In this document: piece after piece, positions 1 to 7,845 of the stretch | Numbering within the stretch: position 1 is the first letter of the stretch | Layout: each line of letters opens with the position of its first letter | NCBI GenBank assembly: GCA_029778615.1 | Contig: JAKOPZ010000293.1 | Coordinates: 1 to 52,504 of the forward strand | DNA: 52,504 bases | Direction of reading: 5' to 3' | Source of the DNA: Chloroflexota bacterium | GTDB taxonomy: Bacteria; Chloroflexota; Anaerolineae; UBA4142; SHND01 | The notes under the pieces: generated by a model | What the model was told of the DNA's origin: nothing | Seen by the model: only the letters and a program-made list of their open reading frames with translations | The model's database searches: none | Program-made: the position numbers and the translations under genes

Positions 1-31
1 ACTCAATGTGCAACTCTTTCGCGGGACAAAT

Positions 32-124
32 GTCATTTCGAGCCGTTCCCTCAATGCTTCGGGACAAGTTTTGCGAGAAATCTCATTCGCGCCTTGCGAG
101 ATTTCTCGCTCCGCTCGAAAGGAC
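32..124. repeat. Dispersed palindromic repeat, copy A
   Basis: Begins gtcatttcgagccgttccc and ends in the approximate inverse ctcgaaaggac; agaaatctc and gagatttct form the inner arms. It belongs to the family at 213-327, 10246-10316, 20689-20755, 23399-23526 and 42366-42493. No coding signal was found in it. Confidence 0.75.
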
Positions 125-212
125 TAAAGTGTTGCACATTAGGTTAACTTGTGTTATCCACTTGGTATACGAGACTGTGCGCGCAAATACATTTCAGGAC
201 ATTCGCTCAGAT

Positions 213-327
213 GTCATTTCGAGCCGTTCCCTCAATGCTTCGGGACCTGCTTTGCGAGAAATCTCAGTGGTACAGTGCAAGATTTCTCTCAGAGTTTACC
301 CCGAAGGATTGAGGGGTTCGAAATGAC
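213..327. repeat. Dispersed palindromic repeat, copy B
   Basis: Left end gtcatttcgagccgttccc, right end gggttcgaaatgac, with inner arms gcgagaaatctc and gatttctctcagag. It shares ccctcaatgcttcgggac with copy A and the inverse of the ccccgaaggattgagggg arm of the 128-bp copies. The whole stretch 1-344 holds only these two elements and no convincing gene. Confidence 0.75.
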
Positions 328-344
328 AAGCGCAAGTCCTACAT

Positions 345-1160
345 TTATTGCAGCTGCATCAAAACAATTCCCGCAATGACCAACAGCACGACCAGTACGA
401 CCAAGAGAATCAAAAAGTTACGCAAGCGCGTATCGCTCGTGGGCGCGGCGGCGCGCAGATTTTCCACTGTAGCGTGTGTGACGTTGCCGGGAGGTTCGGG
501 CGGTGGAATATTCGCGCGCAATTTTCGCAGGCGTTCCATCGTCGCATCCTCTTCAGACGATGTGGGAAACGCGGGCGCGCTCGCCTTGTCGCTCATTGCC
601 GCGAGGCGTTCACTGCGCGGCGGCGGCGTTGGCTCGGCGGGCGGCGGCAGTTTGACTTGAAGCAGACCCGCGCGCGCGCGCGGGTCGCGCGGATTCGTCG
701 CCAGCGCGCGATTGAGATAATCGAGCTGGGCTTGCTCGGTGGGCGCCAGTCCCGCCAGCCACACCAGCGCGTCGGTGGACGACGCGTCCAAATCCGACGC
801 GCGTTCGAGCAGCGTGCGCGCTTGCTCGGTCAAACCAACCTCTGCAAATTCTTGTCCCAACGCGACAAGCAGCGGCACATCGTTCTTGCTCGCATTTTGC
901 AAACGCTGTTCCATCGCCGCGTCCAACGTGCGCGTAAGCGGTTGATTGTCCGGCGCGAGCGCGGACGCATACGCATAACTCACCAATGCTTCATCGGACG
1001 ACGCGGCGGTTTCGGCGCGTCCTTGCCACGCCTGAATATCTTGCGGGTTCAATTCACTCGCGCGCGAAAACAATTGATAGGCGAGTTCTTGATTGCCTTG
1101 CGCGCGGGCGCTCTGTGCGCGCGCCAGTGTTTCGGCAGGGTCATCCCAATTGCTGCTCAA
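345..1160 (-). CDS. TPR-repeat protein with C-terminal membrane anchor
   Basis: The 271-residue protein has TPR-like helix pairs over about residues 10-170 (for example AYQLFSRASELNPQDIQAW and ARTLLERASDLDASSTDALV), then a Pro-rich linker at about 170-240. It ends in one hydrophobic segment (FLILLVVLVVLLVIAGIVL), so it is likely tail-anchored with its TPRs in the cytoplasm, acting as a protein-protein scaffold. It starts 2 bp after the stop of the upstream response-regulator-like gene and is probably co-transcribed and translationally coupled with it. No catalytic motif is seen and the partner is unknown. An ORF of nearly equal length on the other strand is very rich in Arg and is treated as a shadow. 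Confidence 0.8.
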   Translation of the reverse strand: MSSNWDDPAETLARAQSARAQGNQELAYQLFSRASELNPQDIQAWQGRAETAASSDEALVSYAYASALAPDNQPLTRTLDAAMEQRLQNASKNDVPLLVALGQEFAEVGLTEQARTLLERASDLDASSTDALVWLAGLAPTEQAQLDYLNRALATNPRDPRARAGLLQVKLPPPAEPTPPPRSERLAAMSDKASAPAFPTSSEEDATMERLRKLRANIPPPEPPGNVTHATVENLRAAAPTSDTRLRNFLILLVVLVVLLVIAGIVLMQLQ

Positions 1161-1162
1161 GT

Positions 1163-2539
1163 CTAGACTCCTTCCACGCGATTTCGTCCGGCGCGTTTTG
1201 CCGCGCGCAATCCTTGGTCCGCAATCGCAAACAAATCAAATATCGAAGCAACATTACTGCGATACGCGGCAACGCCGAAACTCGCGGTGACTTGCCATAC
1301 ATCATCTTGCGTCGGCACTTGAATTTCCGCAAGCAATAAACGCAAACGTTCTGCTACGGCGATGCCGTGCTGCTTGTGCGCCATCCACAAACTGAACCCG
1401 ATGGTATGCGGACTGAGCCGTCCCACCAAGTCCACGCGGCGTACATGTTCGCGCACCACATGCGCGACGCGGCGCATCACCTGGTCGGTCTCTTGCGGAC
1501 CCAGTTCCAGATGCATGGCGCCAAACTCATCCACATCCATTACCATCGCGCAGAGGGTCTGGTCAAAGCGCCACGCGCGCCGAAAATCGCGGTCCGCCAA
1601 TTCAAAAAAATATTCGCGGCTAAAAAGTCCGGTTACGGGATCGCGCGGTTCGAGCCGTTTCACGCGCGCGGCGAGCCGCGCCATTTCGATAGCGACCGCC
1701 GCTTGCTGTGCCAACTCTTGAATCGCCGCAAGCATCGCGTTCGAAAATGTTTCGCTCGGCGGTGTTTGATGCGCGATGGCGATGCCCATAATTTGGTCTT
1801 GAAACAACAGCGGAACGCCGAGCGTGTTTTCCGCGATGTCGCGCGCTCCGGCGGTCAACCACTTGGCGCTTTTGGCAGTGGCGACGCGCACCGCAAACTG
1901 TTCACCCACGCGATTGGTATAGCTGCGTCCTGCCTCGACGCGCGTGGTAAAGCCGTGCGATGCGGTGAGATGCAATTGTCCGTCCGTGTGCGGCAAGAGA
2001 ACGAACGTGTGGGCGGCGCGTGCGAGCCGCGCCAATTCGACGGCAAAGAGATTGAGGATGGCATTCAAGTCCTGGCTCGTTGCCAACGCGTTCAGTAACG
2101 TGGCTGGTGCGCCTTCCACAGCAGTTTGTGCCAGAGGCGTTGACTGTGGGATGACGCGACGCGGCGCGGGCGCTTGTGCCGCCGCGCGTTCAATCAGAAT
2201 GGCAAGCGTGGTCAAATCGTCCAACGGTTTGACGAGGTAATCGAACGCGCCTTGGCGCACGCCGCTTGCCGCGTCGGCGATGTGATTCGGGTCGGTCAAG
2301 AGGATGACGGGGAGCGGACTTTTTTTCTCGCGCGCCGCGCGCAGAATTTCCATGCCATCATGTCTGGGTAGTGTTACCTGCGTGACCACCACATCCAGCG
2401 AACCGTTCTGCATGTGCGCGAGCGCTTCGGCGCCGTCGGCGGCGGGAACCACAAAATAGCCCTGCTGGGTGAGGACGCGTTGCGCTTCCATCCGCAGCTG
2501 GGCATCGGCATCCGCAATCAGGACGCGCATGTTTGCCAT
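1163..2539 (-). CDS. Degenerate receiver-GAF-GGDEF signalling protein
   Basis: The 458-residue protein has a receiver domain (about 4-120), a GAF domain (about 150-290) and a GGDEF-like domain (about 300-450, starting DPVTGLFSREYF). The receiver keeps the acidic pair D10/D12 and a C-terminal Lys (YLVKP), but the phosphoacceptor position reads VVVTQVTLP, with Gln54 in place of Asp. In the GGDEF domain the signature is replaced by GRLSPHTIGF, so diguanylate cyclase activity is unlikely. By family it would be a c-di-GMP or phosphorelay component; by its residues it is probably a ligand-sensing or scaffolding pseudo-enzyme. It is coupled to the downstream TPR gene. A TATAAT box lies 9 bp upstream of the ATG. 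Confidence 0.85.
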   Translation of the reverse strand: MANMRVLIADADAQLRMEAQRVLTQQGYFVVPAADGAEALAHMQNGSLDVVVTQVTLPRHDGMEILRAAREKKSPLPVILLTDPNHIADAASGVRQGAFDYLVKPLDDLTTLAILIERAAAQAPAPRRVIPQSTPLAQTAVEGAPATLLNALATSQDLNAILNLFAVELARLARAAHTFVLLPHTDGQLHLTASHGFTTRVEAGRSYTNRVGEQFAVRVATAKSAKWLTAGARDIAENTLGVPLLFQDQIMGIAIAHQTPPSETFSNAMLAAIQELAQQAAVAIEMARLAARVKRLEPRDPVTGLFSREYFFELADRDFRRAWRFDQTLCAMVMDVDEFGAMHLELGPQETDQVMRRVAHVVREHVRRVDLVGRLSPHTIGFSLWMAHKQHGIAVAERLRLLLAEIQVPTQDDVWQVTASFGVAAYRSNVASIFDLFAIADQGLRAAKRAGRNRVEGV

Positions 2540-2548
2540 AGCTTAAAA

Positions 2549-2578
2549 ATTATACATGTTTTCAGGGCGCGGGTAAAT
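2549..2578 (-). promoter_or_regulatory. Promoter of the receiver-GGDEF gene, probably leaderless
   Basis: On the minus strand a perfect -10 TATAAT (2549-2554) is preceded, with an 18-bp spacer, by a weak -35 TTTACC. Only 9 bp separate the -10 box from the ATG at 2539, so the transcript would start within a few bases of the start codon. Confidence 0.55.
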
Positions 2579-2609
2579 GCCAAGATAATTACAGAATCGG
2601 ACAGTTTCG

Positions 2610-2638
2610 TTGACACCTGTTGGAATTACCGTTATCAT
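2610..2638 (+). promoter_or_regulatory. Sigma-70 type promoter of the 2648 gene, probably leaderless
   Basis: TTGACA (2610-2615), a 17-bp spacer and TATCAT (2633-2638) give near-consensus boxes. The ATG at 2648 is 9 bp past the -10 box, so no room is left for a Shine-Dalgarno sequence. It is divergent from the promoter at 2549-2578. Confidence 0.65.
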
Positions 2639-2647
2639 CCCTGCGCT

Positions 2648-3052
2648 ATGCACTGGCTCGCCCGCGTTCCGCAGCTTGCGTTGCTCCTCGCGCTCGTCGT
2701 TTTCAGTCTCACGTTGTTTTTGGTGATTACTTCGGGCGAGGGTTTGACGCAGCCGCTCAATCCCTTGTTGCTTTTTGCTTGTGCGCTGTCCGTCGCGTTT
2801 TTGTTTCTCGCGCAGAATCCGAATAACGAGAACGCGGCGCTTTTGTGTTGGGTCGGCGCGGGCGTCTGGGGCGCGGCGGCGTACTTGAATTTTCAAATGC
2901 TGGGGCTGCCGCAGCTCGTGGTTGCGTTGTTGTGCGCGGCGAGCGCGTTTCTTATCGAGCGCGAGAGCCGCGTTTTTTCTTTTACCGGACCTGCATTGTT
3001 TATCGGAGTGGGCTTGTCGCTGGTTATCATTGCGAATCTGTTGACGCGATGA
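2648..3052 (+). CDS. Small four-helix membrane protein
   Basis: The 134-residue protein is almost entirely hydrophobic, with about four membrane segments (LALLLALVVFSLTLFLVIT, LLLFACALSVAFLFLA, the region around residues 65-95, and a C-terminal LFIGVGLSLVIIANLL). An upstream in-frame extension to 2414 runs through the divergent promoter and is rejected. The ATG at 2648 sits directly behind a strong promoter. The function is not recognised. It precedes surE by 40 bp and may be co-transcribed with it. Confidence 0.65.
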   Translation: MHWLARVPQLALLLALVVFSLTLFLVITSGEGLTQPLNPLLLFACALSVAFLFLAQNPNNENAALLCWVGAGVWGAAAYLNFQMLGLPQLVVALLCAASAFLIERESRVFSFTGPALFIGVGLSLVIIANLLTR

Positions 3053-3092
3053 CCAAGCGTATTTCAGGCGAATGCTTTTGGATTGAAAAATT

Positions 3093-3932
3093 ATGCCGCG
3101 ACCTTTGATTGTGTTGACCAATGACGATGGGGTGCGTTCGCCCGGCTTGCTTGCCGCCGTGCACGCGCTGCGCGGTTTGGGCGAACTGATGGTGGTTGCC
3201 CCGCGCGAACAGCAGTCTTCTTCGGGACGCGCGTTTTATTGGAGCAAGCGCCCGGTCTTGAAATCGAAAATCAAAATCGGACGTCTGCAAATTCCCGCGT
3301 TTGCGGTGGACGCTTCCCCGGCGGTGACGATGCGAAATGCGTTGATGCTGTTGGCGCCGCGTCCGCCCGCGCTCGTCGTCAGCGGCATCAATTACGGTGA
3401 AAATTTGGGCAGTGGTCTGACGATTAGTGGCACAGTTGGCGCGGCGCTTGAAGCCGCATCGGACGGCGTGCCCGCGCTGGCGGTCTCGTTGGAAACTGCC
3501 AAAGAATTTCACATGAGCCACAGCCACGCGGTGGATTTTTCCACTGCCGCGCATTGGACGCGCTGGATGGCGGAACGCATTCTCGCGCACGCGATTCCCG
3601 AAAACGCGCCGGTAGTCAATGTGAACGTGCCGAGCGACGCGACGGATGCAACCGCGTGGCGCGTAACGCGCGCATCGCATCAAGCGTATTTCAAATCGCT
3701 GGTGCAAGACGGAAAATTTATCGGGTACGATGTGGTCATTCGCGCCGAAGACCTGGAACGTGATTCGGATATTTATGCGGTGCGCGTGGACCGCGTCGTT
3801 TCCATTACGCCGCTGACGTACGACTTGACCGCGCGTGTGAATTTCAAGACCTTTGCCCGGACACTGCAAAAGAAACTCAATGTCAAGCGAACACGAGCTC
3901 GCGCAACTAACAAGACAGTTCGGCGCGTTTGA
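3093..3932 (+). CDS. surE: 5'/3'-nucleotidase SurE
   Basis: This is a SurE-family metal-dependent phosphatase that dephosphorylates nucleoside monophosphates in the cytoplasm. The N-terminus carries the hallmark LTNDDGVRSPGL (N10-D11-D12), followed by VVAPREQQSSSGRAF and the SGINYGENLGSGLTISGTVGAA motif region that lines the metal site. At 279 residues it is slightly longer than many SurE proteins (about 250) because of a basic C-terminal tail (KRTRARATNKTVRRV). That tail overlaps the start of the Nudix gene by 53 bp and may be a product of the overlap. No clear Shine-Dalgarno sequence precedes the ATG. Confidence 0.93.
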   Translation: MPRPLIVLTNDDGVRSPGLLAAVHALRGLGELMVVAPREQQSSSGRAFYWSKRPVLKSKIKIGRLQIPAFAVDASPAVTMRNALMLLAPRPPALVVSGINYGENLGSGLTISGTVGAALEAASDGVPALAVSLETAKEFHMSHSHAVDFSTAAHWTRWMAERILAHAIPENAPVVNVNVPSDATDATAWRVTRASHQAYFKSLVQDGKFIGYDVVIRAEDLERDSDIYAVRVDRVVSITPLTYDLTARVNFKTFARTLQKKLNVKRTRARATNKTVRRV

Positions 3933-4446
3933 ACGCGCGACGTTTGAATTCCAAAATCTCGCGCCCGATTTTGTCGAGTGGGTTGAAAAATTGACGCGCC
4001 GACGCGGCGAAATTGTGCTCGTCGTTCCGCGCGGACAACAGCGCGTCTTGCTGCACACCAAGCCGCACTATCCCGACCAAGTGTATCGCCTGCTCACGGG
4101 CGGCGTGCAGCCACGCGAAGACGCGGCGGACGCGGCAGTGCGTGAAGCGTACGAAGAAATTGGCTTCAGACCCGAAACGTTGCAATTGCTCGGTGTGCTG
4201 GAGAATATTTTTTGGGTCGGCGACAAAAAATTGGTCTATCCCTCATTCGTGTTTCAAACGCGCGAATGGCGCGGCGAGCCCGTCACCACCGACCCCGACG
4301 AAGCGATTTCCGGATTCCGTGACGCGGACGCGTTGGAACTGCGCGGCGCGGGAATTCATCTGGCAAGTCTGCCGGGCGGCTGGCGCGATTGGGGACGTTT
4401 TCGCGCGGCGGCGCACATGTGGTTGACAGAGCGGCTGAAATTTTGA
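3880..4446 (+). CDS. Nudix hydrolase
   Basis: The 188-residue protein has a perfect Nudix box: G74, then E80, R88-E89, E92-E93 and G95 (GGVQPREDAADAAVREAYEE). It should hydrolyse a nucleoside diphosphate linked to another group; the substrate cannot be read from the sequence. The start at 3880 is preferred over 3853 because MSSEHELAQL begins the conserved-looking part, and it lies inside the 3' end of surE (53-bp overlap), implying coupled translation. A Nudix hydrolase with SurE suggests nucleotide-pool housekeeping. Confidence 0.88.
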   Translation: MSSEHELAQLTRQFGAFERATFEFQNLAPDFVEWVEKLTRRRGEIVLVVPRGQQRVLLHTKPHYPDQVYRLLTGGVQPREDAADAAVREAYEEIGFRPETLQLLGVLENIFWVGDKKLVYPSFVFQTREWRGEPVTTDPDEAISGFRDADALELRGAGIHLASLPGGWRDWGRFRAAAHMWLTERLKF

Positions 4447-4457
4447 GGAGGCAAACA

Positions 4458-5402
4458 ATGGACATTGGTCGCATCTTGACACGTTCTCTCGAAATCGTCT
4501 GGCGTTACAAATTTCTCTGGTTGTTTGGGTTTGTGCTGGGGCTGACGAGCGCGGGCGCGGGGGGCAATGGAAATTTCAATTTTCGCGGCAACGGAGTCGG
4601 CGCAACGCCATTCAATCTGAACGGAGAGCTCGCACCCCTCGTCGTCATTATTGCGGTGGTGGTGGGATTGGTGCTCGCGTTGATTTGGCTTGTACTGTTT
4701 TTCTATTTTCGTTTTGTCTCGCGCGGCGCGCTCGTTTCGGCAGTGCAGGACATTGAAACGCAAGGTTCATCCACTCTGCGCGAAGCGTGGAATCAGGGAC
4801 GCACCTTTTATGCGCGCTTGCTCGGGTTGGGCTTTTTGGTGAACGTGCCGCTCGCGCTGTTTACGCTGCTGCTCATCCTCATTGCGTTTGTCCCATTCGT
4901 CGGACTGATTATTTCCGCCGTGAGCCAACGCGAGTCACCGAATGCGTTGATGGCAGGGCTCGGCATCACCGGTGTCGTTGCTCTGTGCTGCGCCATCCTC
5001 TGTTTGGTGTTGGTGCATCTGGTCGTTCACCCGTTGTATGAATTTGCCGTGCGCGCGATTGTGTTGGAAAACCTTTCAGTGCGCGAGGGAATCAAACGCG
5101 GCATCGAGCAGGCACGCGCCCATTTGGGCAATGTCATCGTCGTCTATTTGATTCTCATGGGCGCGCGGCTCGGCTGGGCAGTGGTCAGCGCCATCATCAT
5201 CGTTCCGCTCGCGTTGGTGTTTGCAGCGCTTGTATTTGGAATGATGCGCGCAGATTTGAACGGCGTCATTTTGGTCATCCTCGCCGCCATCATTCCCTTT
5301 TGGTTAGTGATTGGCGTGCTCGAGGGCATTTTTCAAACGTTTGAATCAAACGTGTGGACCGAAGCGTATATAGCGCTCGACCAACAAACTGCGAGCGCGT
5401 AA
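4458..5402 (+). CDS. Polytopic membrane protein (GlpQ-membrane-domain-like)
   Basis: The start codon at 4458 follows a strong GAGGAGG ribosome site. The 314-residue protein begins MDIGRILTRSLEIVWRYKF and has about six membrane helices: one at about 20-35 and a helix (LVVIIAVVVGLVLALIWLV) near 65-90, then 120-150, 170-215, 240-270 and 275-305. The N-terminal amphipathic stretch followed by paired helices resembles the glycerophosphodiester-phosphodiesterase membrane-domain or DUF975-type proteins. That is a resemblance only and no catalytic residues are seen. It ends against an 11-bp hairpin shared with the convergent CNNM gene. Confidence 0.7.
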   Translation: MDIGRILTRSLEIVWRYKFLWLFGFVLGLTSAGAGGNGNFNFRGNGVGATPFNLNGELAPLVVIIAVVVGLVLALIWLVLFFYFRFVSRGALVSAVQDIETQGSSTLREAWNQGRTFYARLLGLGFLVNVPLALFTLLLILIAFVPFVGLIISAVSQRESPNALMAGLGITGVVALCCAILCLVLVHLVVHPLYEFAVRAIVLENLSVREGIKRGIEQARAHLGNVIVVYLILMGARLGWAVVSAIIIVPLALVFAALVFGMMRADLNGVILVILAAIIPFWLVIGVLEGIFQTFESNVWTEAYIALDQQTASA

Positions 5403-5414
5403 GAATGGTAAACA

Positions 5415-5448
5415 CAAGCCCTCCGTCAAATTTTACGCGGAGGGCTTG
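5415..5448. terminator. Hairpin between convergent genes
   Basis: caagccctccg (5415-5425) pairs perfectly with cggagggcttg (5438-5448). It lies between the convergent stops at 5402 and 5433 and runs into the last codons of the CNNM gene. There is no long T-run, so termination strength is uncertain. Confidence 0.55.
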
Positions 5449-6776
5449 GGCGTTTCACCGATTTTTGCCAGCACGATTTTTTCAATTTTCGGTCCTTGCA
5501 TTTTTGTCACGGTCAATTTCAAATTGTTGATGCGCACCGCGTCGCCTTCTTTTGGAACGCGTCCCATGCGCGTCAAGACAAGACCCGCGAGCGTTTCGTA
5601 GTCATCCGATTCGGGTAACTCGATATCGAGCTGCGCGTTGGCTTCATCCACACCGAGCATCGCATCCGCCTCGATTTGTCCTTCGCCGAGACGCCGCAGC
5701 TGGGGCACAATTTCCGCGAGTTCGTCGCTAACACTGCCGACGACTTCTTCAATCAATTCTTCGATTGTCACCATTCCCGCCGTCCCGCCATATTCGTCCA
5801 ACACAATTGCCATTTGCGCTTTGGCGCGCTGCATTTCGCCAAACAGTTCGCCAATGACTTTGCTTTCGGGAACGTATAAAGGCGTGCGCATCACGCCGGT
5901 AATGGGCGCTTCGCGTGCGCTGCGATTTTTTGCCATCGCGCGCAAAATATCTTTTACCCACACAAAGCCGACGATATTGTCGAGCGTATTGTTGTAGACG
6001 GGAAAACGGCTGTGGCTGATTTCGGTAAAGAGGTCCAGAAAATCCTGAATCGTCGCGGTGTCGGGCACGGCGCGGATGGCGGTGCGCGGAATCATTACTT
6101 CGCCGACTTGGGTATCGGCAAACTCAAAGGCGCGTTCCGCAAATTCGCGCTCCACCGGCTCCAATTCGCCGCTGGCGGTGCTCGCGCCGACGAGCATTTT
6201 CAATTCTTCGACGGAATGCACCAGTTGATGTCCGGCGGGGCGATGCAAGCCGACCAATTTCAAAAGCCAATTGCCTGCGCCGTTCAACGCCCAAATCGCG
6301 GGACGAAACACATTTTCAAACAACACCATCGGACGCGCGACGACAAGCGCCGCTTGTTCGGGATAGCCCAACGCGACGGATTTGGGCGCGAGCTCGCCAA
6401 TGACGACATGCAAAAACGTAATGCACGCGAACGCCACAACCGTCGCAATCACGCCCGCCGTGGCTTCGGACAGAATGGAATGAGGCACAAATCCAAACAA
6501 CGGGTCAATGAGATGCGCGACGGCGGGTTCGCCAATCCAACCGAGCGCGAGCGAGGCGATGGTGATGCCCAGCTGTGTTGCCGCGATAAAACGGTCAGGG
6601 TCGTGAATGACATGTTTGACGGTGCGCGCGGTCGTGTTGCCTTGCGCCACCAATTCCTCGATGCGCGTTTTCCGCACGCTGACAAGCGCGAACTCTGCGG
6701 CGACAAAGAACGCGTTCGCAAAGATCAACAGCGCGGCAGCGCCCAGAAAAATGAAATTTAGAATTGTTTCGTCCAT
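5433..6776 (-). CDS. CNNM/CorC (HlyC-CorC family) membrane protein
   Basis: The 447-residue protein has a DUF21/CNNM transmembrane domain (about 1-195, starting MDETILNFIFLGAAALLIFA), a paired CBS domain (about 205-330, with EVMIPRTAIRAVP and VVLDEYGGTAGMVTIEELIEE) and a C-terminal CorC_HlyC transporter-associated domain (about 345-430). Family members are linked to Mg2+/Co2+ efflux and respond to adenine nucleotides through the CBS pair. The start at 6776 is chosen because the longer ORF adds only a non-conserved, divergent-promoter-derived leader. Confidence 0.9.
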   Translation of the reverse strand: MDETILNFIFLGAAALLIFANAFFVAAEFALVSVRKTRIEELVAQGNTTARTVKHVIHDPDRFIAATQLGITIASLALGWIGEPAVAHLIDPLFGFVPHSILSEATAGVIATVVAFACITFLHVVIGELAPKSVALGYPEQAALVVARPMVLFENVFRPAIWALNGAGNWLLKLVGLHRPAGHQLVHSVEELKMLVGASTASGELEPVEREFAERAFEFADTQVGEVMIPRTAIRAVPDTATIQDFLDLFTEISHSRFPVYNNTLDNIVGFVWVKDILRAMAKNRSAREAPITGVMRTPLYVPESKVIGELFGEMQRAKAQMAIVLDEYGGTAGMVTIEELIEEVVGSVSDELAEIVPQLRRLGEGQIEADAMLGVDEANAQLDIELPESDDYETLAGLVLTRMGRVPKEGDAVRINNLKLTVTKMQGPKIEKIVLAKIGETPKPSA

Positions 6777-6805
6777 GAAAAACCTCTGCCCGAGCGCACG
6801 CAAAT

Positions 6806-6834
6806 TTGCAAATCGTCGTACATTCTACTACAGT
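6806..6834 (+). promoter_or_regulatory. Promoter of mevalonate kinase, probably leaderless
   Basis: TTGCAA (6806-6811), 17-bp spacer, TACAGT (6829-6834). The ATG at 6843 follows the -10 box by 8 bp, so the mRNA would have almost no 5' leader. No Shine-Dalgarno is present, which agrees. Confidence 0.5.
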
Positions 6835-6842
6835 TGAAAACC

Positions 6843-7805
6843 ATGACGGAAGCATCGGCGTGCGGCAAAATTATTTTGTTCGGCGAGCACGCCGTCGTGT
6901 ACGGACGCCCTGCGCTTGCGGTGCCGCTGGCGCACTTGCGCGCGCACGCGCGCGTCGAATCGCGCGCCGCGCCGGGCAGTATCATTCATGCGCGCGATGT
7001 GGGACGCGAAATTTGGGTTGACACGAGAGATACGGATGACCCGCTCGCCGTGATTACGCGCCTGACTTTGAAAAAGCTTGGCGTCCGGGCAAATTTGGAA
7101 CTGACCGTCGCGTCGGAAATTCCGATTGCGAGTGGCTTGGGCAGCGGGGCAGCCATTTCGACAGCGCTCGTACGCGCGCTCGCCGCACATTTTCAAACCG
7201 CGCTCGCCCCGGCAGAAATTTCCGCGCTCGTGTACGAAACCGAAAAATTGTATCACGGCACGCCGAGCGGAATTGACAACACGGTCATCGCGTACGAGCA
7301 GGCGATTCGTTTTCAACGGGTCGCGGCGGAACCCGGTTCCGTCGCGATCCGTTCCGCTACCCCTACCATTTCTGCATTTCAAATTGAGCGTCCATTCACA
7401 TTGGCGATTGCGAATACGGGCATTGCGAGTCCAACCAAAATCACCGTAGGTGATGTGCGGCGCGGCTGGGAACACGACGCGGCGCGCTATGAAAGCATTT
7501 TCGATGCGATTGCTTTGATTGTGCAACAAGCGCAGACTGCGCTGGCGCGCGGAGAAAATGAAACGCTTGCCGCATTGATGACGCGCAATCAACGCGCGTT
7601 GGAAACATTGGGCGTTTCGTCACGCGAAATTGAAATCTTGTTGGAAGCGGGCTTGCGCGCGGGAGCGCGCGGCGGAAAACTTTCGGGCGGCGGGCGCGGG
7701 GGCAATGTAATCTTTTACATTGAACCGGAAGACGCGCCGCAGGTGCAGCGCGCGTTGTCGGAAGCAGGCGCGGTGAGCGTCATTGTGACGACGATTGGAA
7801 CGTGA
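6843..7805 (+). CDS. mvk: Mevalonate kinase
   Basis: This GHMP-family kinase phosphorylates mevalonate to 5-phosphomevalonate in the cytoplasmic mevalonate route to isoprenoids. Motif 1 is KIILFGEHAVVYGRPA near the N-terminus, the ATP-binding glycine loop is PIASGLGSGAAIS near residue 100, the substrate-site motif is GTPSGIDNT near 140, and the C-terminal motif is KLSGGGRGGNV near 280. At 320 residues it has the normal family length. The ATG at 6843 is preferred to the in-frame TTG at 6834. The other mevalonate-pathway genes are not in the window. The pathway is uncommon in bacteria but known in some Chloroflexota, which supports the taxonomic guess. Confidence 0.93.
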   Translation: MTEASACGKIILFGEHAVVYGRPALAVPLAHLRAHARVESRAAPGSIIHARDVGREIWVDTRDTDDPLAVITRLTLKKLGVRANLELTVASEIPIASGLGSGAAISTALVRALAAHFQTALAPAEISALVYETEKLYHGTPSGIDNTVIAYEQAIRFQRVAAEPGSVAIRSATPTISAFQIERPFTLAIANTGIASPTKITVGDVRRGWEHDAARYESIFDAIALIVQQAQTALARGENETLAALMTRNQRALETLGVSSREIEILLEAGLRAGARGGKLSGGGRGGNVIFYIEPEDAPQVQRALSEAGAVSVIVTTIGT

Positions 7806-7812
7806 CCGTGTC

Positions 7813-7845
7813 GGGGCAAAGCATTGTGTGTTGCCCCTACTTTTT
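7813..7845 (+). terminator. Rho-independent terminator of mevalonate kinase
   Basis: ggggcaa (7813-7819) pairs with ttgcccc (7831-7837) and is followed on the plus strand by tacttttt. It also touches the stop of the convergent der gene. Confidence 0.75.
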
